A DNA stretch of 64,000 nucleotides from Acidobacteriota bacterium (GTDB lineage Bacteria; Acidobacteriota; Terriglobia; Acidiferrales; UBA7541), in assembly GCA_003224085.1 (NCBI GenBank), contig QHYK01000039.1:1-64000 (forward strand), written 5' to 3'. The notes below the pieces were generated by a model. The model was not told where the DNA came from and made no database searches. It saw only the letters and a list, made by a program, of their open reading frames with translations. Every line of letters starts with the position of its first letter. Within the stretch, counting starts at the first letter, position 1. This document shows positions 47,360-56,300 of the stretch, one piece after another. The position numbers and the translations under genes were made by a program.

Positions 47360-48001
47360 TTAGGTTTTTACGAGGGCTTTTAGTTTGACCCGGCCTTCGA
47401 CGGTTTCGACGACGTATTCCACGTCCTTGCAGTTTTTCTGCTGCTGCAATTCCTTGGTTTTCTTGAGCACAAATTGATTGAAGCTGGAGCGCGATAATTT
47501 CCCGGTGTGTTCGCCGGCCAGTTGTTTGGCTTGCAGGAACGCCTCGTACAGCTTCTCGACTTTTTCCGGTTCGCTTTCGGGATGCGAGCAGATTATGCGG
47601 AATGCTTTGACGTCCCTGCCCGCCGAGGCTTCGGCTGGCTCTTCTTTTTCGTGCTCCCGGGCGCGGGCCTGCTCGATGGCTCTTGCCGCGGCGCCGAAAT
47701 GGCGCTGGATAATGCCCTCTTCCTTCTGCTTCGTTTTCTTCCGGAAGATATCTTTGTACTTGGCGTAGGTCTGCGTGAGGTTGTTGAAGCGGAAACGCTG
47801 GCCGGACTTCAGTTCGCCGCCGCGTTCATTATAGCGTTTTACGAGAAGGTCGATGCGCCACTCAATTTCGGTGGGCGGGCGCTTTCTCCCGCCTCCAAAA
47901 TACTGGTCATACTCGATTTTGAGCTGACGGATGTCCTTTTCGATCTGGCCCAGATCTTCGTCGATGGTCGCCATGCGTGCCGCGAACTCCGGAACCTCCA
48001 T
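47360..48001 (-). CDS. Conserved unknown protein, resembles MXAN_5187 C-terminal domain proteins
   Basis: A highly charged cytoplasmic protein of 213 residues. Residues about 15-130 fit the pattern of the MXAN_5187-type domain: IEKDIRQLKIEYDQYFGG, PPTEIEWRIDLLVKRYNE, FRFNNLTQTYAKYKDIF. A Lys/Glu-rich linker follows, then a C-terminal segment containing a run of helices (EKLYEAFLQAKQLAGEH, SRSSFNQFVLKKTKELQQ) and a beta strand pair (VEYVVETVEGRVKLKALV). Coiled-coil propensity is high at the start. The start at 48001 is a choice; ATG 47974 is an alternative. It is divergent from selA, with only about 160 bases between the starts. Function unknown. Confidence 0.7.
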   Translation of the reverse strand: MEVPEFAARMATIDEDLGQIEKDIRQLKIEYDQYFGGGRKRPPTEIEWRIDLLVKRYNERGGELKSGQRFRFNNLTQTYAKYKDIFRKKTKQKEEGIIQRHFGAAARAIEQARAREHEKEEPAEASAGRDVKAFRIICSHPESEPEKVEKLYEAFLQAKQLAGEHTGKLSRSSFNQFVLKKTKELQQQKNCKDVEYVVETVEGRVKLKALVKT

Positions 48002-48162
48002 GCTAGGTGGACTTAACGAAGGCGTCAACGGGGCGACGAAAAGGTGCTTCGAATGCGATACGGCACGTATTCTGCACGTTGCTTCAGCCCGGAAAGCAAT
48101 AGAGGGCCAGATTCTGCGAGCTCCGGATTGCCGGGCGGACGGCACTGTGCTGAAATGTTCGC

Positions 48163-49611
48163 ATGCCTGCCCGCACCAAGCGCGCGATTTCCGAGGAACA
48201 GGCGGAACTGCTGCGGCAGATTCCTTCGGTGGACGAATTACTGGCGCAACCGCGGCTGGCGGAGCTTTCTCAGCGTCTGGACCGCAATTTGGTTGTCGAG
48301 GTAGCGCGGACGGTGCTGGATGACTTGCGGGCGCGCATCACCGGGCGGATGGCTACCAACGTCCTTGCGGAAATCTCCCCGGTTGCCTGCGACCGCGCGT
48401 CGCTCGAAGAGCGCATCACGGCCCTGGTGGAGCAAGTTCTTGCGCGCTCGCTTTTGCCAGTGATCAACGCCACCGGGGTGATTTTGCACACGAACTTGGG
48501 GCGTGCGCCGCTGCCGGAAGGTGTAGTGCCGGAGTTTCGCAGCGTCGCGACGCAATATTCGAATCTGGAATACGACCTGGAAGCGGGGGTGCGAGGCAAG
48601 CGCGACGTGCACACGGCGGAGTTGTTGACGCGCCTTACCGGGGCCGAAGCAGCGATCGTGGTGAACAATGGCGCCGCGGCCGTGCTGGTGACGCTGGCGG
48701 CGCTGGCGCGTGGCGGCGAAGTGATTGTTTCGCGCGGAGAATTGATCGAGATTGGCGATGGCTTTCGGATTCCGGAGATCATGGAGCAGAGCGGCGCGGT
48801 GCTCCGCGAGATTGGAACCACGAACCGCACGCGGCTGGCGGATTATGAAAACGCGATCAACGAAAAAACGCGCTTGCTTCTGCGCGTGCATCCTTCGAAT
48901 TTCAAACTCACAGGATTCACGGAAAAGCCATCGCTCAAAGAGCTGGTGGCGCTAAGCCGACGCGCGCAGATTCCCCTGGTCGAAGATCTTGGTTCCGGCT
49001 GCCTGGTGGATTTGAAAGAGCACGGCATCACGGAGCCGACGGTGCGCCAGAGTGTAGAAGCTGGCGTGGGCATCGTGACGTTCAGCGGCGACAAACTTTT
49101 GGGCGGGCCGCAAGCAGGCATTATCGCCGGGAAGACAGATTTGATTACCCACGTGCGGCGGCATCCGCTGTTTCGCGCGCTGCGCGTGGACAAACTTACG
49201 ATTGCGGCGCTGGAAGTCACGCTCAGCGCTTATTTGCGCGCGGCTTGGGACGAAATTCCAGTGATGCGGATGATTCGAATGACGCCACAGGAATTGAAGC
49301 GCCGAGCGGAGAACTTCATCCGCGAGCTGCGGCCGGGGCTGCCGCCGGACGAAGTGGAGATCGAGGTTGTGGATGGGGCTTCGCTCGCAGGAGGCGGCTC
49401 GACGCCGGCGCAATCGCTGCCCAGCAAAGTGATTCGGATTGCCAGCGTCCGGTACTCCGCGGCAAAGCTGGAGCAGCGGCTGCGGCGCGCGCCTGCCGGC
49501 ATTTCCGTGATTGCGCGCGTGGAAGAAGACCGGCTCGTGCTCGATTTGCGCACGGTTTTTCCCGGGCAGGAGCTGCTGCTCGTCAAGGCACTGGCGGCCG
49601 CACTGCACTAG
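48163..49611 (+). CDS. selA: L-seryl-tRNA(Sec) selenium transferase SelA
   Basis: A 482-residue PLP enzyme that converts seryl-tRNA(Sec) to selenocysteyl-tRNA(Sec) using selenophosphate. The N-terminal tRNA-binding domain starts with LLRQIPSVDELLAQP; the core has VINATGVILHTNLGRAPL at about 100-117, a dense run at 164-178 (AIVVNNGAAAVLV), LIEIGDGFRIPEIM at 194-207, and the PLP lysine Lys311 in FSGDKLLGGPQAG. Length matches the family (E. coli 463). Genes for SelB, SelD and tRNA-Sec are not in the window. Its presence independently supports reading the TGA at 5814 as selenocysteine. Transcribed divergently from a conserved unknown gene. Confidence 0.96.
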   Translation: MPARTKRAISEEQAELLRQIPSVDELLAQPRLAELSQRLDRNLVVEVARTVLDDLRARITGRMATNVLAEISPVACDRASLEERITALVEQVLARSLLPVINATGVILHTNLGRAPLPEGVVPEFRSVATQYSNLEYDLEAGVRGKRDVHTAELLTRLTGAEAAIVVNNGAAAVLVTLAALARGGEVIVSRGELIEIGDGFRIPEIMEQSGAVLREIGTTNRTRLADYENAINEKTRLLLRVHPSNFKLTGFTEKPSLKELVALSRRAQIPLVEDLGSGCLVDLKEHGITEPTVRQSVEAGVGIVTFSGDKLLGGPQAGIIAGKTDLITHVRRHPLFRALRVDKLTIAALEVTLSAYLRAAWDEIPVMRMIRMTPQELKRRAENFIRELRPGLPPDEVEIEVVDGASLAGGGSTPAQSLPSKVIRIASVRYSAAKLEQRLRRAPAGISVIARVEEDRLVLDLRTVFPGQELLLVKALAAALH

Positions 49612-49682
49612 CGCCCGCCGGGCTAATAAGGTTACAGTAATTTAAGGTTGAGGATTATCCTATAGAGAATCTAGTCCAGGTC

Positions 49683-52100
49683 ATGCGCTACTCGGCCCGC
49701 TCCCTTTTCAAGCACCCGGGCTTTGCCGCCGTTGCCGTGCTGACGCTGGCGCTGGGCATCGGAGCCAATACAGCGATCTTTAGCGTGGTCGAGAATGTGC
49801 TGCTACGTCCCCTGCCTTATCCGCAGCCGGAAAATCTGGTGCAAATCTGGAACACGTATCCGCCGCAGGCTCCCCGGGTACCATTGTCCCCCGGCGATTA
49901 CGCGGACTGGCGGGAGCAAAACGCCAGCTTTTCGGAGATGGGCGGATACGTGCAAATTTCGCAGGGATTCAATTTGACCGGCGAAGGCGAAGCGCAACGG
50001 GTGCTTGGGAGCTACGCAAGTGCGAGCCTGTTCCCGATGCTGGGAATACGCCTTGCCACAGGCCGCTACTTTACTCCGGAACAGGACCGGGCCGGCAGTG
50101 CTCCGGCAGTAATGCTGAGTCATCGGCTTTGGCAAAGCCGCTTTGGGAGCGATCCCGGGGTGGTGGGACGAACGATTACGCTCGACAACCAGCGCTACAC
50201 GGTTATAGCCGCGTTGCCGGCTGATTTTCGCTTTTTGCGCTGGGCCGACCTCTGGATGCCCATCGGCCAATATGCGGATGACTTAACCGAGCATGTTCAT
50301 CACGTGTTCAACACCATCGCACGGCTCAAACCTGGCGTCACGCTGGCGCAGGCTCAAGACGAATTGAAACGACTGAACGAACAGGAAACCGTCAAATACG
50401 CGGATGCGCACAAATTTTTTGGTGTGCTCGTCGAACCGCTGCAGGATCCCGCGGTCCCGCAACTGAGGAGCATGCTGCTGGTTCTTTCCGGAGCCGTAGG
50501 ATTGGTGCTGCTGATTGCGTGCGCGAACATCGTGAATCTGCTGCTGGTGCGCAATGCGGCCCGAGAGCGGGAAGTGGCGTTGCGGACAGCGCTGGGGGCC
50601 AGCGCCTGGCAGGTGTCGCGCCAGTTGCTGGCGGAGAGCATGTTGCTGGCGGCGGCGGGCGGAGCCGTGGGATTGCTCCTGGCGGTTGGGAGCCTGCGCG
50701 CGTTGAGGGCATTGGTTCCCGCGGACCTTGGCGTTTTGCGAGAGAGCGGCCTGAACGGTAAAGTGCTGGGATTCACCGCGGTAGTTTGTGTCGCTACTGG
50801 AATGATTTGCGGGTTGCTTCCTGCGCTGCGCACGCTGCGAGCAAATCTCGCGGGAGCTCTCAAACAAGGAAGCAAAAGCACGGGCGGAGCCGGATCCCGC
50901 CGAACACACAACGTACTGGTGATTTCGGAAGTCGCAATGGCGCTCGTGCCGCTGATCGGGGCGGGCCTGCTGCTGCGGAGCTTTGAACATTTATTGGAGG
51001 TGGATCCTGGTTTTCGCGTGGACCACATCCTGACGATGGAAGTACAGCAGGCGACGTTGCCTTTTGTGCAAGCCAGCAAGATGTCGCAGCAAGACTGGAT
51101 CCAACTGGGGCAAAAGCAGTCCGTGCAATTTGAACAAATAGCGCAAGAAATCCGCGCGCTGCCCGGAGTGAAAGACGCGGCCGGCATTGACGACCTGCCG
51201 CTTGGCAATGAATTCAGGCAAGCTTCCAGATTCGTGATCGAGGGGCAACCCGTCCCCAATGCGGGAGCCAGGCCAATCGTGCAATTCCGAACAGTGAGTC
51301 TCGGATATTTTTCTGCTTTGGGAATCCCGCTACGCGAAGGGAGATTGTTTACCGAAGACGATTGGAAAGTGCCGAGAGCGATAATCAACGAGACCATGGT
51401 TCGGCGTTTCTGGCCCAAAGGCGACGTTCTCGGGAAACGCATCAATCTCTGTACGCTCGATCCCAAACCGTGCTGGAGCACCATCATTGGAATCGTGGGG
51501 AACGTGCACCAGTTTGGCTTGGATGGCGAACCAACGTTTGACGTCTATTTTGTGGGCGGATGGACTCCGTATGTGGTGGTGCGGACGGCCTCGGATCCCG
51601 CAATGGTGGCCGCCGCGGTGAGAGAAGTCATTCACAAAGCAGATCCGAACCTGCCGGTAACGCACGTAATGACTATGGATGGATTACTCGAGGGCTCCGT
51701 CTCGCCCAGGCGATTTTCGGCGATGCTGGTCGGAGTTTTCGCTGTGCTTGCCGTCGTGCTCGCCGCCGTCGGCATCTACGGGGTGATGAGTTATACGGTA
51801 AGCCAGAGGACGCAGGAAATTGGCGTGCGCATGGCCCTGGGAGCGCATGCCGCGGACGTGCGCAGTATGATTCTGCTGCAAACCATCAAGTTGACGACAC
51901 TAGGCGTAGCGATTGGTCTTGTTGGGGCCTTTGTCGTGGCGCGGTTCTTGACCAGCCTGGTCTTTGGTGTGGGGACGCACGATCCGATTACGTTCCTTGG
52001 AGTGGCCATTTTATTGATTCTTGTGGCACTGGTCGCGGCCTATGTCCCGGCGCAACGGGCCATGCGCGTGGACCCCATGGTGGCCTTGCGTTACGAGTAG
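49683..52100 (+). CDS. MacB-like orphan ABC permease (second ADOP-type protein)
   Basis: An 805-residue inner-membrane protein with the same duplicated MacB/FtsX architecture as the permease at 40812: [20 protein letters not shown] at the N-terminus, [19 protein letters not shown] after the first large periplasmic domain, and [17 protein letters not shown] near the end. It lacks the 80-residue cytoplasmic cap and has no PadR partner, so it belongs to a shorter subtype. No ATPase gene lies nearby. It begins 71 bases after selA on the same strand, but a functional link with selenium is not evident. The AT-rich gap before it (TAATTTAAGG...TATCCTATAG) may hold its own promoter. Confidence 0.88.
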   Translation: MRYSARSLFKHPGFAAVAVLTLALGIGANTAIFSVVENVLLRPLPYPQPENLVQIWNTYPPQAPRVPLSPGDYADWREQNASFSEMGGYVQISQGFNLTGEGEAQRVLGSYASASLFPMLGIRLATGRYFTPEQDRAGSAPAVMLSHRLWQSRFGSDPGVVGRTITLDNQRYTVIAALPADFRFLRWADLWMPIGQYADDLTEHVHHVFNTIARLKPGVTLAQAQDELKRLNEQETVKYADAHKFFGVLVEPLQDPAVPQLRSMLLVLSGAVGLVLLIACANIVNLLLVRNAAREREVALRTALGASAWQVSRQLLAESMLLAAAGGAVGLLLAVGSLRALRALVPADLGVLRESGLNGKVLGFTAVVCVATGMICGLLPALRTLRANLAGALKQGSKSTGGAGSRRTHNVLVISEVAMALVPLIGAGLLLRSFEHLLEVDPGFRVDHILTMEVQQATLPFVQASKMSQQDWIQLGQKQSVQFEQIAQEIRALPGVKDAAGIDDLPLGNEFRQASRFVIEGQPVPNAGARPIVQFRTVSLGYFSALGIPLREGRLFTEDDWKVPRAIINETMVRRFWPKGDVLGKRINLCTLDPKPCWSTIIGIVGNVHQFGLDGEPTFDVYFVGGWTPYVVVRTASDPAMVAAAVREVIHKADPNLPVTHVMTMDGLLEGSVSPRRFSAMLVGVFAVLAVVLAAVGIYGVMSYTVSQRTQEIGVRMALGAHAADVRSMILLQTIKLTTLGVAIGLVGAFVVARFLTSLVFGVGTHDPITFLGVAILLILVALVAAYVPAQRAMRVDPMVALRYE

Positions 52101-52138
52101 ATGGGTTGGCATGGCCTGCTGTGACATAGGAGCGCGGC

Positions 52139-52396
52139 TTGACCACCGCCCTGATTCATCTGGAGCCCGATCAGAAGAAGCGTCTCGCGCGCTGCGCAAA
52201 ACTTCGTGGGAAGTCCTTTTCCCCGGAGGTTCGTGATGCTGTTGACCTGTACCTCGATATCCCGATCGAGAGTGAGGAGGAGTTTAGCTCGCTCGCCAAA
52301 GAAGCCAACCGTGCCGCGGACAGGATGATCCGACGGCTCGATGAAACTGTCGCTCACGTCGACCGCGTCCTGCGTCAGATGAAGAAGAACCGATGA
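52139..52396 (+). CDS. Small ribbon-helix-helix/antitoxin-like protein
   Basis: An 85-residue protein starting with TTG at 52139. The N-terminus, TALIHLEPDQKKRLARCAKLRGKSFSPEVRDAVDLYL, has the strand-helix-helix spacing of CopG/Arc-type DNA-binding antitoxins. The second half is an acidic-to-basic helix with coiled-coil character. Its stop overlaps the start of the next gene by four bases (ATGA), so the two are translationally coupled. The pair looks like a regulatory or toxin-antitoxin-like module, but the partner matches no toxin known to me. Alternative ATG starts are absent near the N-terminus. Confidence 0.6.
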   Translation: MTTALIHLEPDQKKRLARCAKLRGKSFSPEVRDAVDLYLDIPIESEEEFSSLAKEANRAADRMIRRLDETVAHVDRVLRQMKKNR

Positions 52397-52593
52397 GCCG
52401 GGCAAGTGAGGCGGTGGAAGCCATCCGAGAGCTGGTGTTGATCGAAGATCGTTCAGACCGAGTGGCAAACCACGTAGATCAACTTGCCGAAGGCTGCCAG
52501 GACTTGGACCGGCGCCTCGTCCGACTCGAGGCAAAGTTTGAGCTCATCGATAAAGTTGCAACCAGCCGCCGCTCGATTCGCGGAAAAATCTGA
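52393..52593 (+). CDS. Small coiled-coil protein coupled to the ribbon-helix-helix gene
   Basis: A 66-residue charged, helical protein (AVEAIRELVLIEDRSDRVAN, DLDRRLVRLEAKFELIDKVA) with heptad-like spacing of hydrophobic residues. It begins at the ATG overlapping the upstream stop. No catalytic motif, signal peptide or membrane helix is seen. It could be a toxin, a co-regulator or a structural partner of the upstream protein. I do not recognise a family. Confidence 0.55.
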   Translation: MSRASEAVEAIRELVLIEDRSDRVANHVDQLAEGCQDLDRRLVRLEAKFELIDKVATSRRSIRGKI

Positions 52594-52606
52594 AGGCTAG
52601 ACAACT

Positions 52607-53002
52607 GTGCTCGCCTTCCGCGTCCAGAAGGGAAAACTCGTTTCCGTGGCGAGGCCTTTGCCGAAGTTGAGGAAAGGCTGGGCACTGGTGCGCGTGCGGC
52701 TGGCTACCGGTTCGCCAAGCGGACTGGCGCTGGCGCAGCAAATGACCAAACCGCGCGGGACGCTGGTGCTGAAGTCCACATTTCATGGCGCAGCGCCCGT
52801 GGAGACGTGGCCGATTGTGGTGAAAGAGATCAACGTCGTTGGCTCGCGGTGCGGGCCGTTCAAAAAGGCGGTCGCGCTGTTGCACTCGGGAGCAGTGGAT
52901 CTGAAGCCGCTCATTACGCGCACGTTTGCTTTGAAGGAAGCGCAGAAAGCGATGGCGTTTGCGGAGAGCTCCGGAGTCCTGAAGGTTCTGCTGAAACCGT
53001 AA
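52607..53002 (+). pseudogene. Internally deleted zinc alcohol dehydrogenase gene
   Basis: The 131-codon frame starts like a threonine dehydrogenase-type medium-chain dehydrogenase (MLAFRVQKGKLVSVARPLPK, ALVRVRLA) and then jumps, in frame, to the far end of the nucleotide-binding domain and the C-terminus (SGLALAQQMTKPRGTLVLKS, VKEINVVGSRCGPFKKAV, FALKEAQKAMAFAESSG). About 200 residues, including the zinc and catalytic Cys/His site and the Rossmann GxGxxG, are missing. The remainder may still be translated from the GTG at 52607 but cannot be an active enzyme. A clean in-frame deletion is the simplest explanation. Confidence 0.8.
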
Positions 53003-53075
53003 GAGAAAAAATTGCAGCGAAACGCAGCGGGAGCAGAGAAGATTGAGAGGTGTCCGCGTATTCCGAAAAACGAAA

Positions 53076-53846
53076 TCAGAGGCGGTTGATGCAGGAGGCG
53101 ACGCAGGCGGCGCCGAAGCCGTTGTCAATGTTGACAACGGTGACGTTAGACGCGCAGGAATTGAGCATGCCGAGCAAGGCGGCGATTCCGCCGAAGCTGG
53201 CGCCATAACCGACGCTGGTGGGTACGGCGATCACCGGCGCGGCGACAAGGCCCCCAACGACACTGGGGAGTGCGCCCTCCATTCCCGCGACACAAATTAT
53301 GACGCGGGCCTGGGCGAGCTTGCTCTCGCGATGCTCGAGCAGGCGGTGAATGCCGGCGACGCCGACGTCGTAGAGTTGATCAACGCGGTTGCCCATCATG
53401 CCCGCGGTGAGCAGGGCTTCTTCGGCGACGGGGATGTCGCTGGTGCCGGCGGAGACGACAAGGATCAGGCCTTGGCCTGAGATTTCGCGGCTGCGCTGGA
53501 TGGTGATGACGCCCGAGAGCGGATGAAAGTTCGCGGCACGCGCGGCTTTTCCGTTGGCCTTTTTCAGGGCAGCGAAGACTTTGGCATCGGCTCGGGTCAC
53601 AAGAATGTTGTGGCGCGAGTCTTTTTTCTGGAGCATGGCGTGGACGATTTCGGCAACTTGTTGTGGCGTCTTGCCCTTGGCGAACACGACTTCGGAGAAG
53701 CCCTGACGGAGGGTGCGGTGATGGTCCACCTTGGCAAAGCCGAGGTCCTCGAACGGAAGATGCTTCAGGCGCTCGACGGCCGCGGTGGGAGAGAGTTTCC
53801 CGCCTTGCACAGATTCCAGAATTTTCAATAAGTCCGTTTGATTCAT
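53076..53846 (-). CDS. larB: Nickel-pincer cofactor synthesis carboxylase LarB
   Basis: A 256-residue cytoplasmic enzyme resembling PurE. LarB carboxylates and hydrolyses nicotinic acid adenine dinucleotide to pyridinium-3,5-biscarboxylate mononucleotide, the first step to the nickel-pincer nucleotide used by lactate racemase and relatives. Recognisable blocks: [95 protein letters not shown]. LarC, LarE and LarA are not in this window, so the pathway is split or incomplete. Transcribed on the minus strand, convergent with the dehydrogenase remnant. Confidence 0.93.
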   Translation of the reverse strand: MNQTDLLKILESVQGGKLSPTAAVERLKHLPFEDLGFAKVDHHRTLRQGFSEVVFAKGKTPQQVAEIVHAMLQKKDSRHNILVTRADAKVFAALKKANGKAARAANFHPLSGVITIQRSREISGQGLILVVSAGTSDIPVAEEALLTAGMMGNRVDQLYDVGVAGIHRLLEHRESKLAQARVIICVAGMEGALPSVVGGLVAAPVIAVPTSVGYGASFGGIAALLGMLNSCASNVTVVNIDNGFGAACVASCINRL

Positions 53847-54086
53847 GCAATTCAGCCGCTCGAAATTCTATCATTTGCGCGCGGGATTGCCGCCGCTTGA
53901 CTTGTCATGAAGCCGCTGCGAGACTGAAATTATCCGCGGAAAAACGGCAAAGAAAGAAAAAGATTTAATACAGAGAGCACAGCGCAGAGAGCACAGAGGT
54001 CACGGAGAAGAGGCAATTGCTTTGCATTTTTGCGCGCGTGCACGCTGCTCCTTCAAGGACCGGATGACGGAGCGGATTTCCCGGCG

Positions 54087-54962
54087 ATGAACAAAGGCCG
54101 CATAACCACGGTGCTGGAGATGATCAAGTTCGAGCACTCGGTGTTCGCGCTGCCGTTTGCGCTGACGGGAGCGCTGCTGGCGGCGCGGGCGACGCGGCAT
54201 GGCTGGCCGACGCTGCAGCAGATTTTGTGGATTATTGTAGCCATGGTGGCGGCGCGGTCGGCGGCCATGACCATGAACCGTATCGTGGACCTGCGCTACG
54301 ACCGGGAGAATCTTCGGACCAAACAGCGGGCGCTGGTGACGGGCGCGCTGTCGCTGGAATTCGCGTGGATTTTCACGGGGCTTGCCGTGACGTTGTTTCT
54401 TGTAGCTGCGTGGCAGCTCAACCCTCTGGCACTGAAACTTGCCCCGCTGGCCATCGCGATACTGTTTTTCTATTCGTTCACCAAAAGATTCACCACCTGG
54501 TCGCATGTGTTTCTAGGATTTGCGCTGGGGATTTCACCGGCGGGGGCGTGGATCGCCATTACCGGTGGGCTCGATTGGCGCATGCTGATTCTTTGCGGTG
54601 CCGTGACCTTGTGGGTCGGCGGATTTGACGTGCTCTACGCGTGCCAGGATATGGATTACGACAAGCAGGCAGGATTGTTTTCGATTCCAGGGAAATTCGG
54701 GATCGCGAAGGCGCTATTGGTCGCGCGAGGAATGCATATTGGCGTAATTCTGCTCTTGAGCTGGCTGGCGCTGAGCTTTGGATTGCCGTGGCCGGCATGG
54801 GTGGGAATCGCAGTCGTTGCAGCGCTGCTGGCGTATGAACATTCGCTGGTAAAAGCAGACGATTTGAGCAAGCTGGACGCTGCGTTTTTCACGGTGAACG
54901 GCTATATTAGTATGTTGTTCCTGCTGTTCTGGGGCGCGGCAGCGGCGTTTTGGCGCGTTTGA
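54087..54962 (+). CDS. mqnP: UbiA-family prenyltransferase, probably MqnP of the futalosine menaquinone pathway
   Basis: A 291-residue inner-membrane protein with about eight or nine helices. The first Asp-rich motif is NRIVDLRYDRENLRTKQRAL, i.e. N-x-x-x-D-x-x-x-D, which binds polyprenyl diphosphate-Mg. The second is the DxxxD in YACQDMDYDKQAG. The N-terminus EMIKFEHSVFALPFALTGALLA is typical of the 4-hydroxybenzoate/1,4-dihydroxy-6-naphthoate octaprenyltransferase branch. The mqnE gene starts 87 bases downstream, so the MqnP assignment rests on neighbour and family. The enzyme attaches the isoprenoid tail during menaquinone synthesis. ATG 54087 is chosen over an upstream GTG that yields sequence unlike the family. 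Confidence 0.85.
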   Translation: MNKGRITTVLEMIKFEHSVFALPFALTGALLAARATRHGWPTLQQILWIIVAMVAARSAAMTMNRIVDLRYDRENLRTKQRALVTGALSLEFAWIFTGLAVTLFLVAAWQLNPLALKLAPLAIAILFFYSFTKRFTTWSHVFLGFALGISPAGAWIAITGGLDWRMLILCGAVTLWVGGFDVLYACQDMDYDKQAGLFSIPGKFGIAKALLVARGMHIGVILLLSWLALSFGLPWPAWVGIAVVAALLAYEHSLVKADDLSKLDAAFFTVNGYISMLFLLFWGAAAAFWRV

Positions 54963-55049
54963 GCGGTTCGAAATATTTGAAATACGTGAACCTGAGATAG
55001 GTGAAAAAGCGCCCGCTTCAGAAAGCGGACGCTACCGGGGCTAGAGAAG

Positions 55050-56207
55050 TTGAGTGGACCGACGATTACGGACCTGCGGCTGAAGCCCATTGTCGACAAA
55101 GTTCTGGCTGGCGAGCGGCTGAGCTTTGACGATGGCGTCACGCTGTACCGCTCGCCCGATTTGCTGGCCGTGGGCTGGCTGGCGAACCACGTGCGCGAGA
55201 AGAAGCATGGCAACGTGACGTATTACAACGTCAATCGCCATATCAATCCGACTAACATTTGCGTGGCGCATTGCAAGCTGTGCGCGTTTGGGCGCGACCC
55301 AGATGCGCCGGGCGCGTACAACTTCGCGCTGGAGGAGATTTATCAGCGCGCGGAACAGGGCATGCGCGAGGGCGCGCTGGAATTCCACATTGTAGGCGGA
55401 CTGCATCCCGATCTGCCGTTCGAATATTTCCTGGACATGATGCGCGGGTTGAAAAAGCGATGCCCTGGCGTTCATTTGAAGGCGTTCACCATGGTGGAAG
55501 TGGGCTACTTCGCGCGCATTTCGAAACTGAGCGTGAAGGAAGTGCTGCTGAAGCTGAAAGAAGCCGGCGTGGATTCGCTGCCGGGCGGCGGCGCGGAAAT
55601 TTTTCATCCACGCGTGCGCAAAATCATTTGCGACCACAAAGTCAGTGGCCAGATGTGGCTGAACGTCGCGCGGCAAGCGCATGAAATTGGCCTGCGTTCG
55701 AACGCGACGATGCTGTACGGGCACGTGGAGACGGAAGAAGAGCGGGTGGATCACCTGGTGCAGCTGAGGGAGTTGCAGGACGAAACGCACGGGTTCGTGG
55801 CATTCATTCCGCTGGCCTTTCATCCGGACAACACGGCGCTTTCGCATATTCCAAAGCCGACGGGTTACGCGGACTTGCGGAATATCGCCGTGTCGCGTCT
55901 GCTGCTGGACAACTTCGAACACATCAAGGCGTACTGGATCATGCTGACGGCGAGCATCGCTCAAATTGCGCTGCGATTTGGCGCGAACGACCTGGACGGC
56001 ACGGTTGTGGAAGAGAAGATTTATCACGATGCAGGGGCGAAGACTTCGGAGTTCACACCGCGCGCGGAACTGGAGCGCTTGATTCGCGCGGCGGGCCGCG
56101 TGCCGGTGGAGCGCGACACCTTATACCATCCCGTGGACCGGTCGAAGCTGCCGCCGCTCCCTCCACCGGCGCGGCCGGACCTGGTCAGTCTCAGGCTAAA
56201 TGTCTGA
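55050..56207 (+). CDS. mqnE: Aminofutalosine synthase MqnE (radical SAM)
   Basis: A 385-residue cytoplasmic radical SAM enzyme. The [4Fe-4S] cluster motif Cys71-x3-Cys75-x2-Cys78 is in NICVAHCKLCAFGRD. The following blocks match MqnE: EFHIVGGLHPDLPFEYFLDM, LPGGGAEIFHPRVRKIICDHK, SNATMLYGHVETEEERVDH and FIPLAFHPDNT. MqnE joins 3-[(1-carboxyvinyl)oxy]benzoate to SAM-derived 5'-deoxyadenosyl to give aminofutalosine, an early step of the alternative menaquinone route. A TTG codon at 55050 serves as start, since no ATG or GTG lies at the right place. Follows the UbiA-family gene, probably one operon. Confidence 0.95.
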   Translation: MSGPTITDLRLKPIVDKVLAGERLSFDDGVTLYRSPDLLAVGWLANHVREKKHGNVTYYNVNRHINPTNICVAHCKLCAFGRDPDAPGAYNFALEEIYQRAEQGMREGALEFHIVGGLHPDLPFEYFLDMMRGLKKRCPGVHLKAFTMVEVGYFARISKLSVKEVLLKLKEAGVDSLPGGGAEIFHPRVRKIICDHKVSGQMWLNVARQAHEIGLRSNATMLYGHVETEEERVDHLVQLRELQDETHGFVAFIPLAFHPDNTALSHIPKPTGYADLRNIAVSRLLLDNFEHIKAYWIMLTASIAQIALRFGANDLDGTVVEEKIYHDAGAKTSEFTPRAELERLIRAAGRVPVERDTLYHPVDRSKLPPLPPPARPDLVSLRLNV

Positions 56208-56300
56208 CAGCTACGTTAGGCTTGTTATTTCTCGCAACGTGAACCTGCGGATGCGCGTCTGCTAAAAAGTCTTTCCGTTTTAAGGAGCGTCATTCCCCCC

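Noticed and set aside
52607-53002. Intact small oxidoreductase
   Set aside because: The zinc site, catalytic residues and Rossmann glycine motif are missing although both ends are present, so it is an internal deletion of a larger gene.
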